Below, piece by piece: positions 1 to 8,581 of a DNA stretch of 64,000 nucleotides. Under the pieces are notes generated by a model. The model was not told the DNA's origin, searched no databases, and saw only the letters and a list, made by a program, of their open reading frames with translations. Positions within the stretch are counted from its first letter, which is position 1. Every line of letters begins with the position of its first letter. Source of the DNA: an uncultured Aquimarina sp. (GTDB taxonomy: Bacteria; Bacteroidota; Bacteroidia; Flavobacteriales; Flavobacteriaceae); contig CANMLU010000004.1 of NCBI GenBank assembly GCA_947498815.1, positions 186,001 through 250,000 on the forward strand, written 5' to 3'. The position numbers were made by a program, and so were the translations under genes.

Positions 1-292
1 CTTGTTCTTCACCTTCAAGTGTAACTGTTGCTGTCTCATCAACATCAATAATTCCACTACCAGTTAAATCTCCTAAGATTATTAAACAAGCATTTCTTAC
101 TTTGATACGAGCACCATCTTCAAGGTGCAGACTTTCTGTAATAAATATAACGCCTTCTTCAGAATTTTCATCCAAACCGTCAACCACGGTATTCTCTGAA
201 ACCGACATTAACTTATACGAAATATCTATTTTTGTGTTTGCGAAAATAACACTTGTGAAAAACAAGAATAATAAGGGTAAAAGTGTTTTCAT
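1..292 (-). CDS. Partial secreted protein, N-terminal part only
   Basis: The frame begins at an ATG whose complement ends at 292 and runs open off the left edge, so about 97 residues are visible. Residues 1-18 (MKTLLPLLFLFFTSVIFA) form a typical signal peptide with a basic start, hydrophobic core and small-residue cleavage site. The visible mature part is acidic, with repeated short hydrophobic stretches. I recognise no domain, so no function is given. It points away from the patatin gene across an AT-rich intergenic region. Confidence 0.65.
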   Translation of the reverse strand, partial: MKTLLPLLFLFFTSVIFANTKIDISYKLMSVSENTVVDGLDENSEEGVIFITESLHLEDGARIKVRNACLIILGDLTGSGIIDVDETATVTLEGEEQ

Positions 293-676
293 ATCGTTTG
301 GTTTTAGGGGTTAAACCTCTTATTAAGATTTTGTAGGTTTTAGATTACATGTTAAGTTTTTTTATCGTTGTAAAACACAAAATCAACGACAATATACAAT
401 ATTTTATGGTAAAAACGTAATTTTATAGTTTTAAATATCGAATTCTCACTGTATTCGGATAGAAGAAATATTGCATATGCCTTTGTTTACGGGTTATCCG
501 CCAAATGTTATTTTTTTTATTTTTTTTATTTTTTTTAACAAATCGAGCTTTTTATTTTTATTTCATTGATTTTTAAAGGGATATCAAATAATAATCTATT
601 CCAACTATGGTGTTCGTTTTATTTAGTTAGATTTATATCAAATTAAAATACTTTTAGAACTAAAATCGAATTAAAA
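293..676. other. Divergent intergenic region with homopolymer T runs
   Basis: This 384-base stretch separates two divergent genes and must hold both their promoters. Around 509-537 are three T runs of 8 or more separated by single A residues, a likely slippage-prone tract. I see no exact TAnnTTTG box on either strand, and no RNA gene or convincing hairpin. Confidence 0.4.
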
Positions 677-3001
677 ATGATGAACCTATTGTTGTTTTTT
701 CAACAGTTTAGTACTTGGTTTAAAATTTTGTTAGGTGAGTTGCTCAACAACTTAATTAGTTTGTTTTTTATCTTGGCTGTTTACTTTGCCCTTTGGCATT
801 TTCCTCAAACCGTAGATTTATTATTGATACTTAATCAAGCGGATGCCTTTTTATTTGAAGTTCCTCTTTACTTTTTTTTGTTGATAGCGTCAGCTTTCTT
901 AATCTGGAATGCTCCAAAGTATTTTTATTTTCATAATTATAAGGATATCACATTCTTTAATTTGATAGGTTTTGTGCCAAATCAACACTATAAATTTCAA
1001 AGTAGTGAGAAAACAATTAGATATAGTTATCGGGCTAGAGTCCACATGCGTAAAGTTGTACCTAGAATGCTAGCAATTTTATTATTGATTATTTCTGCAT
1101 TGAGTATATTACATGCTATGGAGTTGTTTGAGTTGGAGAATGTGTACACCAATTCTTTAAATCCTGCAAACACCTTAATTTTTTTCATTTTTTTTTTATT
1201 GCTCTTATCCGAGCCCATACTATATAATAAGATTCAAGAAACGGTTAATCAGATTCCAAGGATAAACATCCTTTTGTTTACCTTATCTTTAAGCCTTATA
1301 ATTTTGATAGTTACTTTAGGAATTTTAAATACTCAAACCGAAGAAGACCTAGGCAATCTCTTCCTTTCTAATTGTGCTCTTGTAGTATTGTTTTTTACCG
1401 TATCATTTAATAGTTATCGTTTCTTAAAAGAACTACCAACAAGAGTTTTTTATGGGATAATTCTGGTGATTGGCTTTGCTTTACTGTTTTGTTTTTTGGT
1501 ACTAAATTTCATTACTGAGTGGGCTAGTTATATCAACCCGTTATCTGTTTTAATACTGTCCTTGATAAGTTTATTTATGATCAGTTTTTTATTGATTTTA
1601 ATGGGAAAGAAACTGAAACTACCATTATTTTCAATCACTTGTATTGTATGCCTTTTTTCGTCTAGATTTTTATCTGAAACTTCGGATCATTATCAACTAA
1701 ATCTAGAGCCTTCTGAAGTAACAAGGATTTCTATGGATGCGTATATGTACGAATGGATAAAAAGCAGGAAGGATTTAATAGAAAATGAAGAGCAACAATT
1801 TCCTGTAATATTGGTTTCTGCAGAAGGAGGAGGGTCAAGAGCAGGGTTATGGTCATTTTTGGTGCATAGCTACTTGTATGATAAATCTGATGGAAAGTAC
1901 TTCAAAGAAAATTTATTATCACTTACGGGAGCATCAGGAGGAAGCGTAGGTAATACTATGTTTTTTGCGGAAGCTCAGTATGCGTCACAAAAAAAAACAA
2001 AGGCAGATTTTAAAATAACATCAAAAACAGGATTTTCGGGATTAAAATATAAGGCCAGTGCTATTTACAAAGAAAATTATTTATCGACAGCACTGATTTC
2101 ACTACTGGGGAGAGATTTATTTAAGGAAATAACTGGCTTGCTAAATTTTAAAAACAGAGGAGAGTTATTAGAAGATCAGTGGATAAATGCGCATGAAGAA
2201 TATTTTAGAAAACCAAATAAGATTAATGTGTTGGAAAATGAATTTTTATCATTTTATCAGGGGATGAATGATGTATCTGGTGATACTGTAAATCGAGTAG
2301 TACCTCCTTTATTATTTATCAATACAACACATACTCAAACGGGAAATTATAATGTAGTAAGCCCAGTGCGATATTCTCATCTTCATCCACTCAAGGGTAT
2401 GAATGATTTTATAGATGACCTACAAAAAAGTTATCCCAATACGTCCATTAGTATAGCTACTGCTATGAGAATAAATGCTAGTTTTCCTTATATAACTCCT
2501 GTAGGCGAGGTTAGGAAGGTTTCTGATCAAGGGAAATTATACTCGGATCAATATGCAGATGCGGGATATTATGATAATATCGGTGGAGTAGTGTCAAAAG
2601 GGGTTGAGGAAGTTTTTAAAAAAATTGTGCAAGATTCTTTTCCTTTATTACAACATAAAATAAGTATTAAGCATCTTATAATCGCAAATGACGAAGAACA
2701 AAAGATCGTAAAAACACAAACGCAATTTGCAGCACCTCTTACAACATTACAAAATGTGCGTTATGGCCATACTCAAGAGAGTGTTAAAAGGCTGGGAAGT
2801 ATTTTTGCAATAAAATTGAAACCCACAACAATATCACTTTTGCCGTCCACGTTATCTTATGAAGAAACAAAAGAAGAAATACTTTTTATTAAACCAGTTT
2901 TACCATTGGGGCGATACTTGTCTACTGTTGCGATTAGATCGGTAGAAGCAAGATTACAAGAAGTAAGTTCTGAATTGGATTCAATTTTACAATTAAATTA
3001 A
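677..3001 (+). CDS. Membrane-anchored patatin-like phospholipase
   Basis: 774 residues. Roughly the first 330 contain many hydrophobic segments, so the N-terminal half is a polytopic membrane domain. The C-terminal half is patatin-like: a glycine-rich oxyanion loop (EGGGSRAG, near residues 380-387), a nucleophile elbow GASGG with Ser near 419, and a catalytic Asp in DAGYYDN near 628. Patatin enzymes are Ser-Asp acyl hydrolases acting on phospholipids or galactolipids; the lipid substrate here is unknown. The catalytic domain should face one side of the inner membrane, probably the cytoplasm. The next gene starts 46 bases later but belongs to a toxin-antitoxin pair with its own promoter. Confidence 0.8.
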   Translation: MMNLLLFFQQFSTWFKILLGELLNNLISLFFILAVYFALWHFPQTVDLLLILNQADAFLFEVPLYFFLLIASAFLIWNAPKYFYFHNYKDITFFNLIGFVPNQHYKFQSSEKTIRYSYRARVHMRKVVPRMLAILLLIISALSILHAMELFELENVYTNSLNPANTLIFFIFFLLLLSEPILYNKIQETVNQIPRINILLFTLSLSLIILIVTLGILNTQTEEDLGNLFLSNCALVVLFFTVSFNSYRFLKELPTRVFYGIILVIGFALLFCFLVLNFITEWASYINPLSVLILSLISLFMISFLLILMGKKLKLPLFSITCIVCLFSSRFLSETSDHYQLNLEPSEVTRISMDAYMYEWIKSRKDLIENEEQQFPVILVSAEGGGSRAGLWSFLVHSYLYDKSDGKYFKENLLSLTGASGGSVGNTMFFAEAQYASQKKTKADFKITSKTGFSGLKYKASAIYKENYLSTALISLLGRDLFKEITGLLNFKNRGELLEDQWINAHEEYFRKPNKINVLENEFLSFYQGMNDVSGDTVNRVVPPLLFINTTHTQTGNYNVVSPVRYSHLHPLKGMNDFIDDLQKSYPNTSISIATAMRINASFPYITPVGEVRKVSDQGKLYSDQYADAGYYDNIGGVVSKGVEEVFKKIVQDSFPLLQHKISIKHLIIANDEEQKIVKTQTQFAAPLTTLQNVRYGHTQESVKRLGSIFAIKLKPTTISLLPSTLSYEETKEEILFIKPVLPLGRYLSTVAIRSVEARLQEVSSELDSILQLN

Positions 3002-3007
3002 GACAGA

Positions 3008-3036
3008 TGTCGTTATTTTTTGTATATTTGTCGTAA
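3008..3036 (+). promoter_or_regulatory. Promoter and candidate operator of the Xre/RES pair
   Basis: TATATTTG at 3023-3030 matches the Bacteroidota -7 consensus TAnnTTTG. The octamers TGTCGTTA (3008-3015) and TGTCGTAA (3029-3036) are direct repeats 21 bases apart, about two helical turns, and the second overlaps the -7 box. This fits autoregulation by the antitoxin, which is an inference. No clear -33 TTTG is present. Confidence 0.5.
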
Positions 3037-3047
3037 AATATAAAATT

Positions 3048-3500
3048 ATGGGTGCAGTCTCACCGTTGGATTTTGATAGTTTCGAGAATAAAGGTCTATT
3101 GCGATATCTTAATATAGATACCCCATTACGAAACATGTATGATTTTATTGAGTTATCAAGAAATGGAATAGATAAAAAAGCTTTATTGCATCTTGCAAAA
3201 ACTATTAGTTTTGACCTCAAAGAGCTGGCACACGTTTTACACATGTCAGAACGTACCATTCAACGTTATGATTTAAACAAAAAACTTAGTACCGAAGCTA
3301 GTGCCAAGGCATTGCAGTTGGCCAAATTATACGCCAAAGGCGAAAATATTTTTGGAGACCTCAATCGTTTCAAAAATTGGATGGGCCACCCTAGTGTAGC
3401 TTTAGCGATGAAAAAACCAAAAGAGTTATTAGATACAACTTTTGGTTTTCAATTACTTAATGAAGAGTTAGTGCGTATAGAGCATGGAATTTTTGCATAA
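3048..3500 (+). CDS. Xre/MbcA/ParS-type antitoxin
   Basis: 150 residues. The middle (about 45-80) reads as a helix-turn-helix (FDLKELAHVLHMSERTIQRY). The C-terminal part has the DUF2384 toxin-binding pattern: a short helix, GDLNRFKNWMGHPSVAL, then a run ending in LLNEELVRIEHGIFA. This is the usual antitoxin partner of RES toxins and should bind the toxin and repress the shared promoter. The stop codon overlaps the toxin start by one base (TAATG), so translation is coupled. No recombinase or other mobile gene adjoins it. Confidence 0.85.
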   Translation: MGAVSPLDFDSFENKGLLRYLNIDTPLRNMYDFIELSRNGIDKKALLHLAKTISFDLKELAHVLHMSERTIQRYDLNKKLSTEASAKALQLAKLYAKGENIFGDLNRFKNWMGHPSVALAMKKPKELLDTTFGFQLLNEELVRIEHGIFA

Positions 3501-3955
3501 TGCGTATATACAGAATAGCCAAACAAAAATACATTAAAGATTTAACAGGAATTGGAGCCAAAACGGTAGGAGGTAGATGGAATCCCAAGGGAGTCGCGGT
3601 ACTTTATGCCAGTACAACGGCTGCACTTTCTGCTCTAGAAGTTTTAGCTCACTTACCTGCAGCATACTTTCCAGATGATATGATGATGGCATCAATCGAA
3701 GTACCGGATAGGTTAATAACAGCAGTAGAAATAAGTAGTTTACCAGATAACTGGAATAAAACTCCTGCTCCTATCGAAGTACAAAATTTTTCGATGAATT
3801 GGATCACCGAAGAAAAGTATCTAGGATTAAAAGTACCAAGCACAATTATTCCACAAGAACAAAACCTTCTCATTAATCCGATGCATTCCGATTTTAGTAA
3901 AATAAAACTCCTTACCATAGAACCTTTCTCTTTTGATACTAGATTATTAAAATAA
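3500..3955 (+). CDS. RES-domain toxin
   Basis: 151 residues, the usual length of a single RES domain. The family signature is visible: an N-terminal Arg-Ile-(A), GARTVGGRWNPKG-like GAKTVGGRWNPKG near residues 19-31, and a downstream Tyr-Ala-Ser followed by ALSALEVLAH. Characterised RES toxins use Arg, Tyr and Glu residues to degrade NAD+ and arrest growth. The Arg, Tyr and Glu positions appear intact, so the toxin is probably functional. The start overlaps the antitoxin stop. Confidence 0.87.
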   Translation: MRIYRIAKQKYIKDLTGIGAKTVGGRWNPKGVAVLYASTTAALSALEVLAHLPAAYFPDDMMMASIEVPDRLITAVEISSLPDNWNKTPAPIEVQNFSMNWITEEKYLGLKVPSTIIPQEQNLLINPMHSDFSKIKLLTIEPFSFDTRLLK

Positions 3956-4149
3956 TTAATGTTTTATTTTTTATTGTAAGTTTTTGATAATAAAATAATT
4001 ATACCAGTTCAAATCTTATTTTTTAGTTAAAACTTAATTTCAAGACCAACAAGCTGTTTGATTTTATATAAATTACGCGCCTGTTATGCGTAACGAATCC
4101 ATAATTTTTACGTCATATGACAGATAACTAATCTTAATTTACTAATAGA

Positions 4150-6225
4150 ATGAGTATAAAAATGAAAAATGTGTATTTTTTGACTGCATTCGCTCTTGCT
4201 TTTGTAAGCTGTAAGAATGATGCAAATAAAGGAGATAGCGACGCTGTGGCCGAAGTAGAAAAAATACCAGGAATAGTTCTGGAAAACATGGATACCAGTG
4301 TTAGTCCAAAAGAAGATTTCTACAATTACGTTAATGGTAGTTGGATGAAAAACACAAAAATTCCTGATGACCGCACAAGTTGGGGTGGATTTGGAGTGTT
4401 GCGTAAATCTACCGACAAAGATGTTTTGGATATTTTGGCAAAAGCAAAAGAAAGTGGAAAATATAGTGCCGATACTGATCAAGCTAAAGCATTAGCTATT
4501 TTTGACACAAAGTTAGATACTGTTGCTAGAAACGAAGCCGGTTTAAAACCATTACAACCTGCTCTTGATGATATTGCATCAATTAAAAATCTAGAAGATT
4601 TACAAACTGTAATGGCAAAGAATCCTTCAGTTTCAACACCATTTGCTGGTATTGGAGTTCAGGCAGACTTGAATAACAGTGCAATGAACGCAGTGTATCT
4701 AGGAGGAAACGGATTGGGATTACCTGATCGTGATTATTATTTGGATCAGGATGATAAGTCTAAAGAAATCCGTGAAGAATACAAAAAGCATATCGTGAGA
4801 ATGTTGAAAATGCTTGGAGATTCAGAATCTGATGCTACTGCAGCTTCTAATAAAATTTTGGAACTTGAAACGAAGCTTGCCGAGCCAAGACTTGATAAAG
4901 TTGAAAGAAGAGATGTTCGTAATTATAATAATCCTAGAACTATTGCAGAAGCTGATGCTATGCTTTCTTCAATTGATCTCAATAAAATGATTAGTGATTT
5001 AGGGATCACAAAAAAGTTTGATACCATTATAGTTGCTCAATTACGCTATACTAAAGCATTGGATGTCTTTTTGAAAAATACTCCCATTGAAGATTTAAAA
5101 ACGTTGGTGCGATGGGATACTTTTAATAGTGCTACAGGTAGATTGACTACAGATGTTGAAACGGCAAATTGGGAGTTTTATAGCAAATACCTTCGAGGTC
5201 AAAAAGAGCAGCGTCCTTCAGACGAACGTGCTCTTGCTACTGTAAATGGAACCGTTGGTGAAGCATTAGGTCAATTGTATGTTGATGCAAAATTTCCACC
5301 TGAAGCAAAAGAGAAGGCAGAAAAAATGATTGCTAACGTTATTGGCGCTTATAAAACACGTATCCAAAAATTAGATTGGATGAGTGATTCTACTAAAACA
5401 CGAGCTATTGAAAAACTCGATAAGTTTACAGTAAAAATTGGATATCCAAATAAGTGGGAAGACTATTCAAAAATGGAAGTATCTGCGGGTAAGACATATT
5501 TCGAAAATATGGCAGCTGTGGGTAAATGGGCTAGAGATAAGAATTACGCCGACATAGGTGAGCCTGTTGATAAAACCAAATGGGGGATGTCTCCGCAGAC
5601 TGTGAATGCATATTTTAATCCTCTTAATAATGAGATTGTATTTCCTGCAGCTATATTGCAACCACCATTTTATAACTATACCGCAGATGAAGCCGTAAAT
5701 TATGGAGGAATTGGCGCAGTAATAGGTCATGAAATATCTCATGCTTTCGATGATTCTGGAGCACGTTTCGATGCTGATGGAAACGTTAAAAACTGGTGGA
5801 CAGAAAATGATCTTAAAGCATTTACAGAAAGAGGTAACGCACTAGCAGAACAATATAGTGCTATCGAAGTGTTAGACAGTGTACACATCAATGGTAAATT
5901 TACTTTAGGAGAAAACATTGGAGACTTAGGTGGAGTACTTGGTGCTTACGACGGACTTCAGAAGTTCTTTGCTGAAAATGGAAGGCCAGAGAAAATTGAT
6001 GGATTTACAGCAGAACAACGCTTCTTTATGTCTTGGGCAACAGTATGGCGCACACTTGTGCGTGATGATGCTTTAAGAACGCAGATAAAAACAGATCCGC
6101 ATTCTCCAGGAGCGACCAGAGCAATTCAGCCATTATTAAATATTGATGCCTTTTATACTGCATTTGATATTAAAGAAGGAGATAAAATGTATTTGGCACC
6201 AGAGAAAAGAGTACAAATATGGTAA
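4150..6225 (+). CDS. M13 family zinc endopeptidase lipoprotein (PepO/neprilysin-like)
   Basis: 691 residues. The N-terminus is a lipoprotein signal with lipobox AFVSC, so the protein is probably anchored in the periplasm or outer membrane. The M13 N-terminal domain spans most of the first 480 residues. The zinc motif HEISH begins at residue 527 (VIGHEISHAFDD), the third ligand lies in GENIGDLGG (Glu588), and the chain ends in a Trp as M13 members do. Substrates are usually short peptides. Start could be ATG 4150 or 4162 (MKNVYF); the second gives a more compact signal. A strong terminator follows. Confidence 0.92.
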   Translation: MSIKMKNVYFLTAFALAFVSCKNDANKGDSDAVAEVEKIPGIVLENMDTSVSPKEDFYNYVNGSWMKNTKIPDDRTSWGGFGVLRKSTDKDVLDILAKAKESGKYSADTDQAKALAIFDTKLDTVARNEAGLKPLQPALDDIASIKNLEDLQTVMAKNPSVSTPFAGIGVQADLNNSAMNAVYLGGNGLGLPDRDYYLDQDDKSKEIREEYKKHIVRMLKMLGDSESDATAASNKILELETKLAEPRLDKVERRDVRNYNNPRTIAEADAMLSSIDLNKMISDLGITKKFDTIIVAQLRYTKALDVFLKNTPIEDLKTLVRWDTFNSATGRLTTDVETANWEFYSKYLRGQKEQRPSDERALATVNGTVGEALGQLYVDAKFPPEAKEKAEKMIANVIGAYKTRIQKLDWMSDSTKTRAIEKLDKFTVKIGYPNKWEDYSKMEVSAGKTYFENMAAVGKWARDKNYADIGEPVDKTKWGMSPQTVNAYFNPLNNEIVFPAAILQPPFYNYTADEAVNYGGIGAVIGHEISHAFDDSGARFDADGNVKNWWTENDLKAFTERGNALAEQYSAIEVLDSVHINGKFTLGENIGDLGGVLGAYDGLQKFFAENGRPEKIDGFTAEQRFFMSWATVWRTLVRDDALRTQIKTDPHSPGATRAIQPLLNIDAFYTAFDIKEGDKMYLAPEKRVQIW

Positions 6226-6248
6226 TCTTATAAAGAACCAAATTATAA

Positions 6249-6277
6249 AAACCCTGTAATTTTACAGGGTTTTTTTA
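6249..6277. terminator. Bidirectional intrinsic terminator
   Basis: AAACCCTGTAA pairs with TTACAGGGTTT and a run of seven T follows. It lies between the converging M13 peptidase and ACT-like genes. The A run on the other side lets it also serve the minus strand. Confidence 0.85.
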
Positions 6278-6282
6278 TGGGC

Positions 6283-6927
6283 TTAATCTTCTTTGATCTC
6301 GTTCATTAAAAGAAAAGCTTGATTTACATATTCTTTCTCAAGAAATAATGTGAAATAGTTCGAGGTCGAAATTACTTCAAAAACAGGAATCCCTTCATAT
6401 GCCAATAATTTAAAAATATAAAAATACAGACCTATCACTTTAGAATTGTCTTCGGGTAAAGCAATTGACATAGAGGATAGGTTGTCGGCAACAGAAATAC
6501 AAGTTTCATCTCTGAAGTGTTGTTCTACGATATTTTTAAGTGAAGAACTTACCAATATATTGCTTTCTTGAAAATTACTTGAATAGGTAAAATACGCTTT
6601 GGTTTCATGTTTTACACTATTCAATAAATTACTTTGGCTTGTTAATATAGTATTGGAGTTTAAAAATGTATACTCGGTAATACCGGATCTTACCACAATA
6701 TCTCCAAGACTTCTTAGGTTATCAACATGTTTAATACGCTTGGGATTATAACGCCTCAGTGCCATTACTATAGAGCCTGGTTTAACAGGTTTTCTCATTA
6801 TTTTTTCTACCTGCGGTAATAAATCAACCGCCAAAGAACTAAAATTAATAATATCTCTTGATAACGCATCCTCAAGAAAAGGTTGGTGACGAAGTATATT
6901 ATGAACGCAATCTGTAATGGTTTTCAT
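6283..6927 (-). CDS. ACT-like regulatory protein, divergent from aspartokinase
   Basis: 214 residues, no signal peptide or membrane segment. Residues 1-110 are mostly helical and unrecognised. The last 65 residues (IALPEDNSKVIGLYFYIFKLLAYEGIPVFEVISTS...FLEKEYVNQAFLLMNEI) follow the ACT pattern: strand, helix after the Gly, strand with I-P-V-F-E-V-I-S, then strand and helix. It resembles the C-terminal ACT of aspartokinases but has no kinase domain. A -7 box TAGATTTG (minus strand, 6958-6951) lies just upstream. The divergent gene is lysC, so a role in sensing an aspartate-family amino acid is plausible but inferred. Confidence 0.55.
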   Translation of the reverse strand: MKTITDCVHNILRHQPFLEDALSRDIINFSSLAVDLLPQVEKIMRKPVKPGSIVMALRRYNPKRIKHVDNLRSLGDIVVRSGITEYTFLNSNTILTSQSNLLNSVKHETKAYFTYSSNFQESNILVSSSLKNIVEQHFRDETCISVADNLSSMSIALPEDNSKVIGLYFYIFKLLAYEGIPVFEVISTSNYFTLFLEKEYVNQAFLLMNEIKED

Positions 6928-7041
6928 TGTTATATATTTAACATGTTGTACAAATCTATGCTTTTTTTTTCAAAATATTTATTCTTTGTGCGCAAATAAC
7001 TAATTATGCAAAGTCAAAACAATCGTAAAAAAAAGAGATTG

Positions 7042-8376
7042 ATGAAAATTTTAAAATTTGGTGGTACATCCGTTGGGTCTGTTGAGAACTTACTTAAGGT
7101 AAAAGAAATTCTAGCTTCAGATCAAGAACAAAAAATTGTAGTATGTTCTGCGATGTCTGGAGTAACTGATCAATTAGTTCGATTGGTGGAGAATATTAAG
7201 TTTGGTGATGCAGAAGCAATAACCAGAAACTTGCACAGGTTAGAGAGTAAACATAGCGATGTTATTGATGTTTTGATTGAAGATGTTGAGGTACGAAACC
7301 TGCTTAAGGATGGTTTGTCTTCAATGATAACCGAAATGTTTGATATTTCGAGTCAAGAATATTCAGAAGTAATTAATTCTCGAATCATTACGTTTGGAGA
7401 AACTCTTCTCACTTATATTTTCTCGGGCTTCTTAAACGCCAATGGTTTGTCTAATGTATTGCTTGATGCAAAAGAATTTATGTATGTTGATTCGGTTGAA
7501 AACCCGAATATCGAAAATGTTCGTAAAAAGTTGAATGATGTACTTAATGCTACTGTTCAGTCTTCCATATATATTACTCAGGGATTTGTTTGTAGAGATG
7601 AGCATGGACAAATAAGTCATTTAAAAAGAGGAGGGAGTGATTATACTTCTACAATTATAGGAGCTGCTCTTAATGCCTCTGAAGTTCAGATTTGGACTGA
7701 TATTGATGGGCTCCATAATAATGACCCCCGGTATGTAGAAAACACACAACCAATAGCCCATCTTACCTATAATGAAGCTGCAGAGTTAGCTTATTTCGGC
7801 GCCAAAATTCTTCACCCTCAAACGGTATCACCTGTGGTGGGTATGGATATTCCTGTATTACTAAAAAATACTTTTGATCCTGAAGCACAAGGTACTGTGA
7901 TTTCTAACAAAACCTACAAAAAAGGACTTAAGGCAATCTCGGCAAAAGATGGGATCACCGCAATTAAAATTAAGTCAAACAGAATGTTAATGGCGCATGG
8001 ATATTTAAGACGAATTTTTGAAGTTTTTGATAATTTCAATACCTCGATTGATATGATAACCACTTCGGAGATTGCAATATCATTAACCATTGATGATACT
8101 AGTAATCTTGATAAAATCGTCAAAGAAATTGAGAACTATGCAGAGATAACCGTAGAACAAGATCACAGTATTATCTGCATTGTAGGAGAATCTGTTATTA
8201 ATGATAAAAACTCGTATCGGCTTTTTGAAATATTAAATTACATCCCAGTAAGAATGGTGTCATACGGAGGGAGTAATAACAATATCTCTATTTTGGTCGA
8301 TACCAAAGACAAAATACCAACATTAAAATTCTTAAATGAGAAGCTATTTCATACACCAGAAGTAGTCATTGTTTAA
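7042..8376 (+). CDS. lysC: Aspartokinase, monofunctional
   Basis: Phosphorylates aspartate, the first step to lysine, methionine, threonine and isoleucine. The N-terminal kinase lobe carries KFGGTSVG at residues 4-11; RGGSDYTST and WTDIDGL are the nucleotide and aspartate binding signatures; two ACT domains fill roughly the last 150 residues. I prefer ATG 7042 (MKILKFGGTS) because the family begins there. An in-frame ATG at 7006 would add 12 mostly polar and basic residues. No homoserine dehydrogenase is fused. The neighbouring ACT-like gene may be part of its control. Confidence 0.92.
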   Translation: MKILKFGGTSVGSVENLLKVKEILASDQEQKIVVCSAMSGVTDQLVRLVENIKFGDAEAITRNLHRLESKHSDVIDVLIEDVEVRNLLKDGLSSMITEMFDISSQEYSEVINSRIITFGETLLTYIFSGFLNANGLSNVLLDAKEFMYVDSVENPNIENVRKKLNDVLNATVQSSIYITQGFVCRDEHGQISHLKRGGSDYTSTIIGAALNASEVQIWTDIDGLHNNDPRYVENTQPIAHLTYNEAAELAYFGAKILHPQTVSPVVGMDIPVLLKNTFDPEAQGTVISNKTYKKGLKAISAKDGITAIKIKSNRMLMAHGYLRRIFEVFDNFNTSIDMITTSEIAISLTIDDTSNLDKIVKEIENYAEITVEQDHSIICIVGESVINDKNSYRLFEILNYIPVRMVSYGGSNNNISILVDTKDKIPTLKFLNEKLFHTPEVVIV

Positions 8377-8460
8377 CTTTTAGTTTAAAGTAGGATCCAA
8401 ACTTTAGTTTCATACGTAATATAATATCTAAAGCGTAAATCCTACTTTTACTTTAAATCA

Positions 8461-8498
8461 ACACCCGAAATTCATAAACGATTTCGGGTGTTGTTCTT
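8461..8498 (+). terminator. Intrinsic terminator after lysC
   Basis: ACACCCGAAAT (8461-8471) pairs with ATTTCGGGTGT (8481-8491), followed by TGTTCTTTTT. An additional inverted pair, AAAGTAGGAT near 8391 and ATCCTACTTT near 8438, lies between it and the lysC stop. Confidence 0.75.
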
Positions 8499-8554
8499 TT
8501 TGTGTATTTTAAATGATTTAATTCTCAGTTTCATTTTTTAAAACTCATCATGAT

Positions 8555-8562
8555 TATGTTTG
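8555..8562 (+). promoter_or_regulatory. -7 promoter box for yifB
   Basis: TATGTTTG matches TAnnTTTG and lies 19 bases before the ATG, so transcripts would have a leader of about 10-15 bases. No exact TTTG is seen at the expected -33 spacing. Confidence 0.45.
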
Positions 8563-8581
8563 CTTTTGCAAAACATATATT

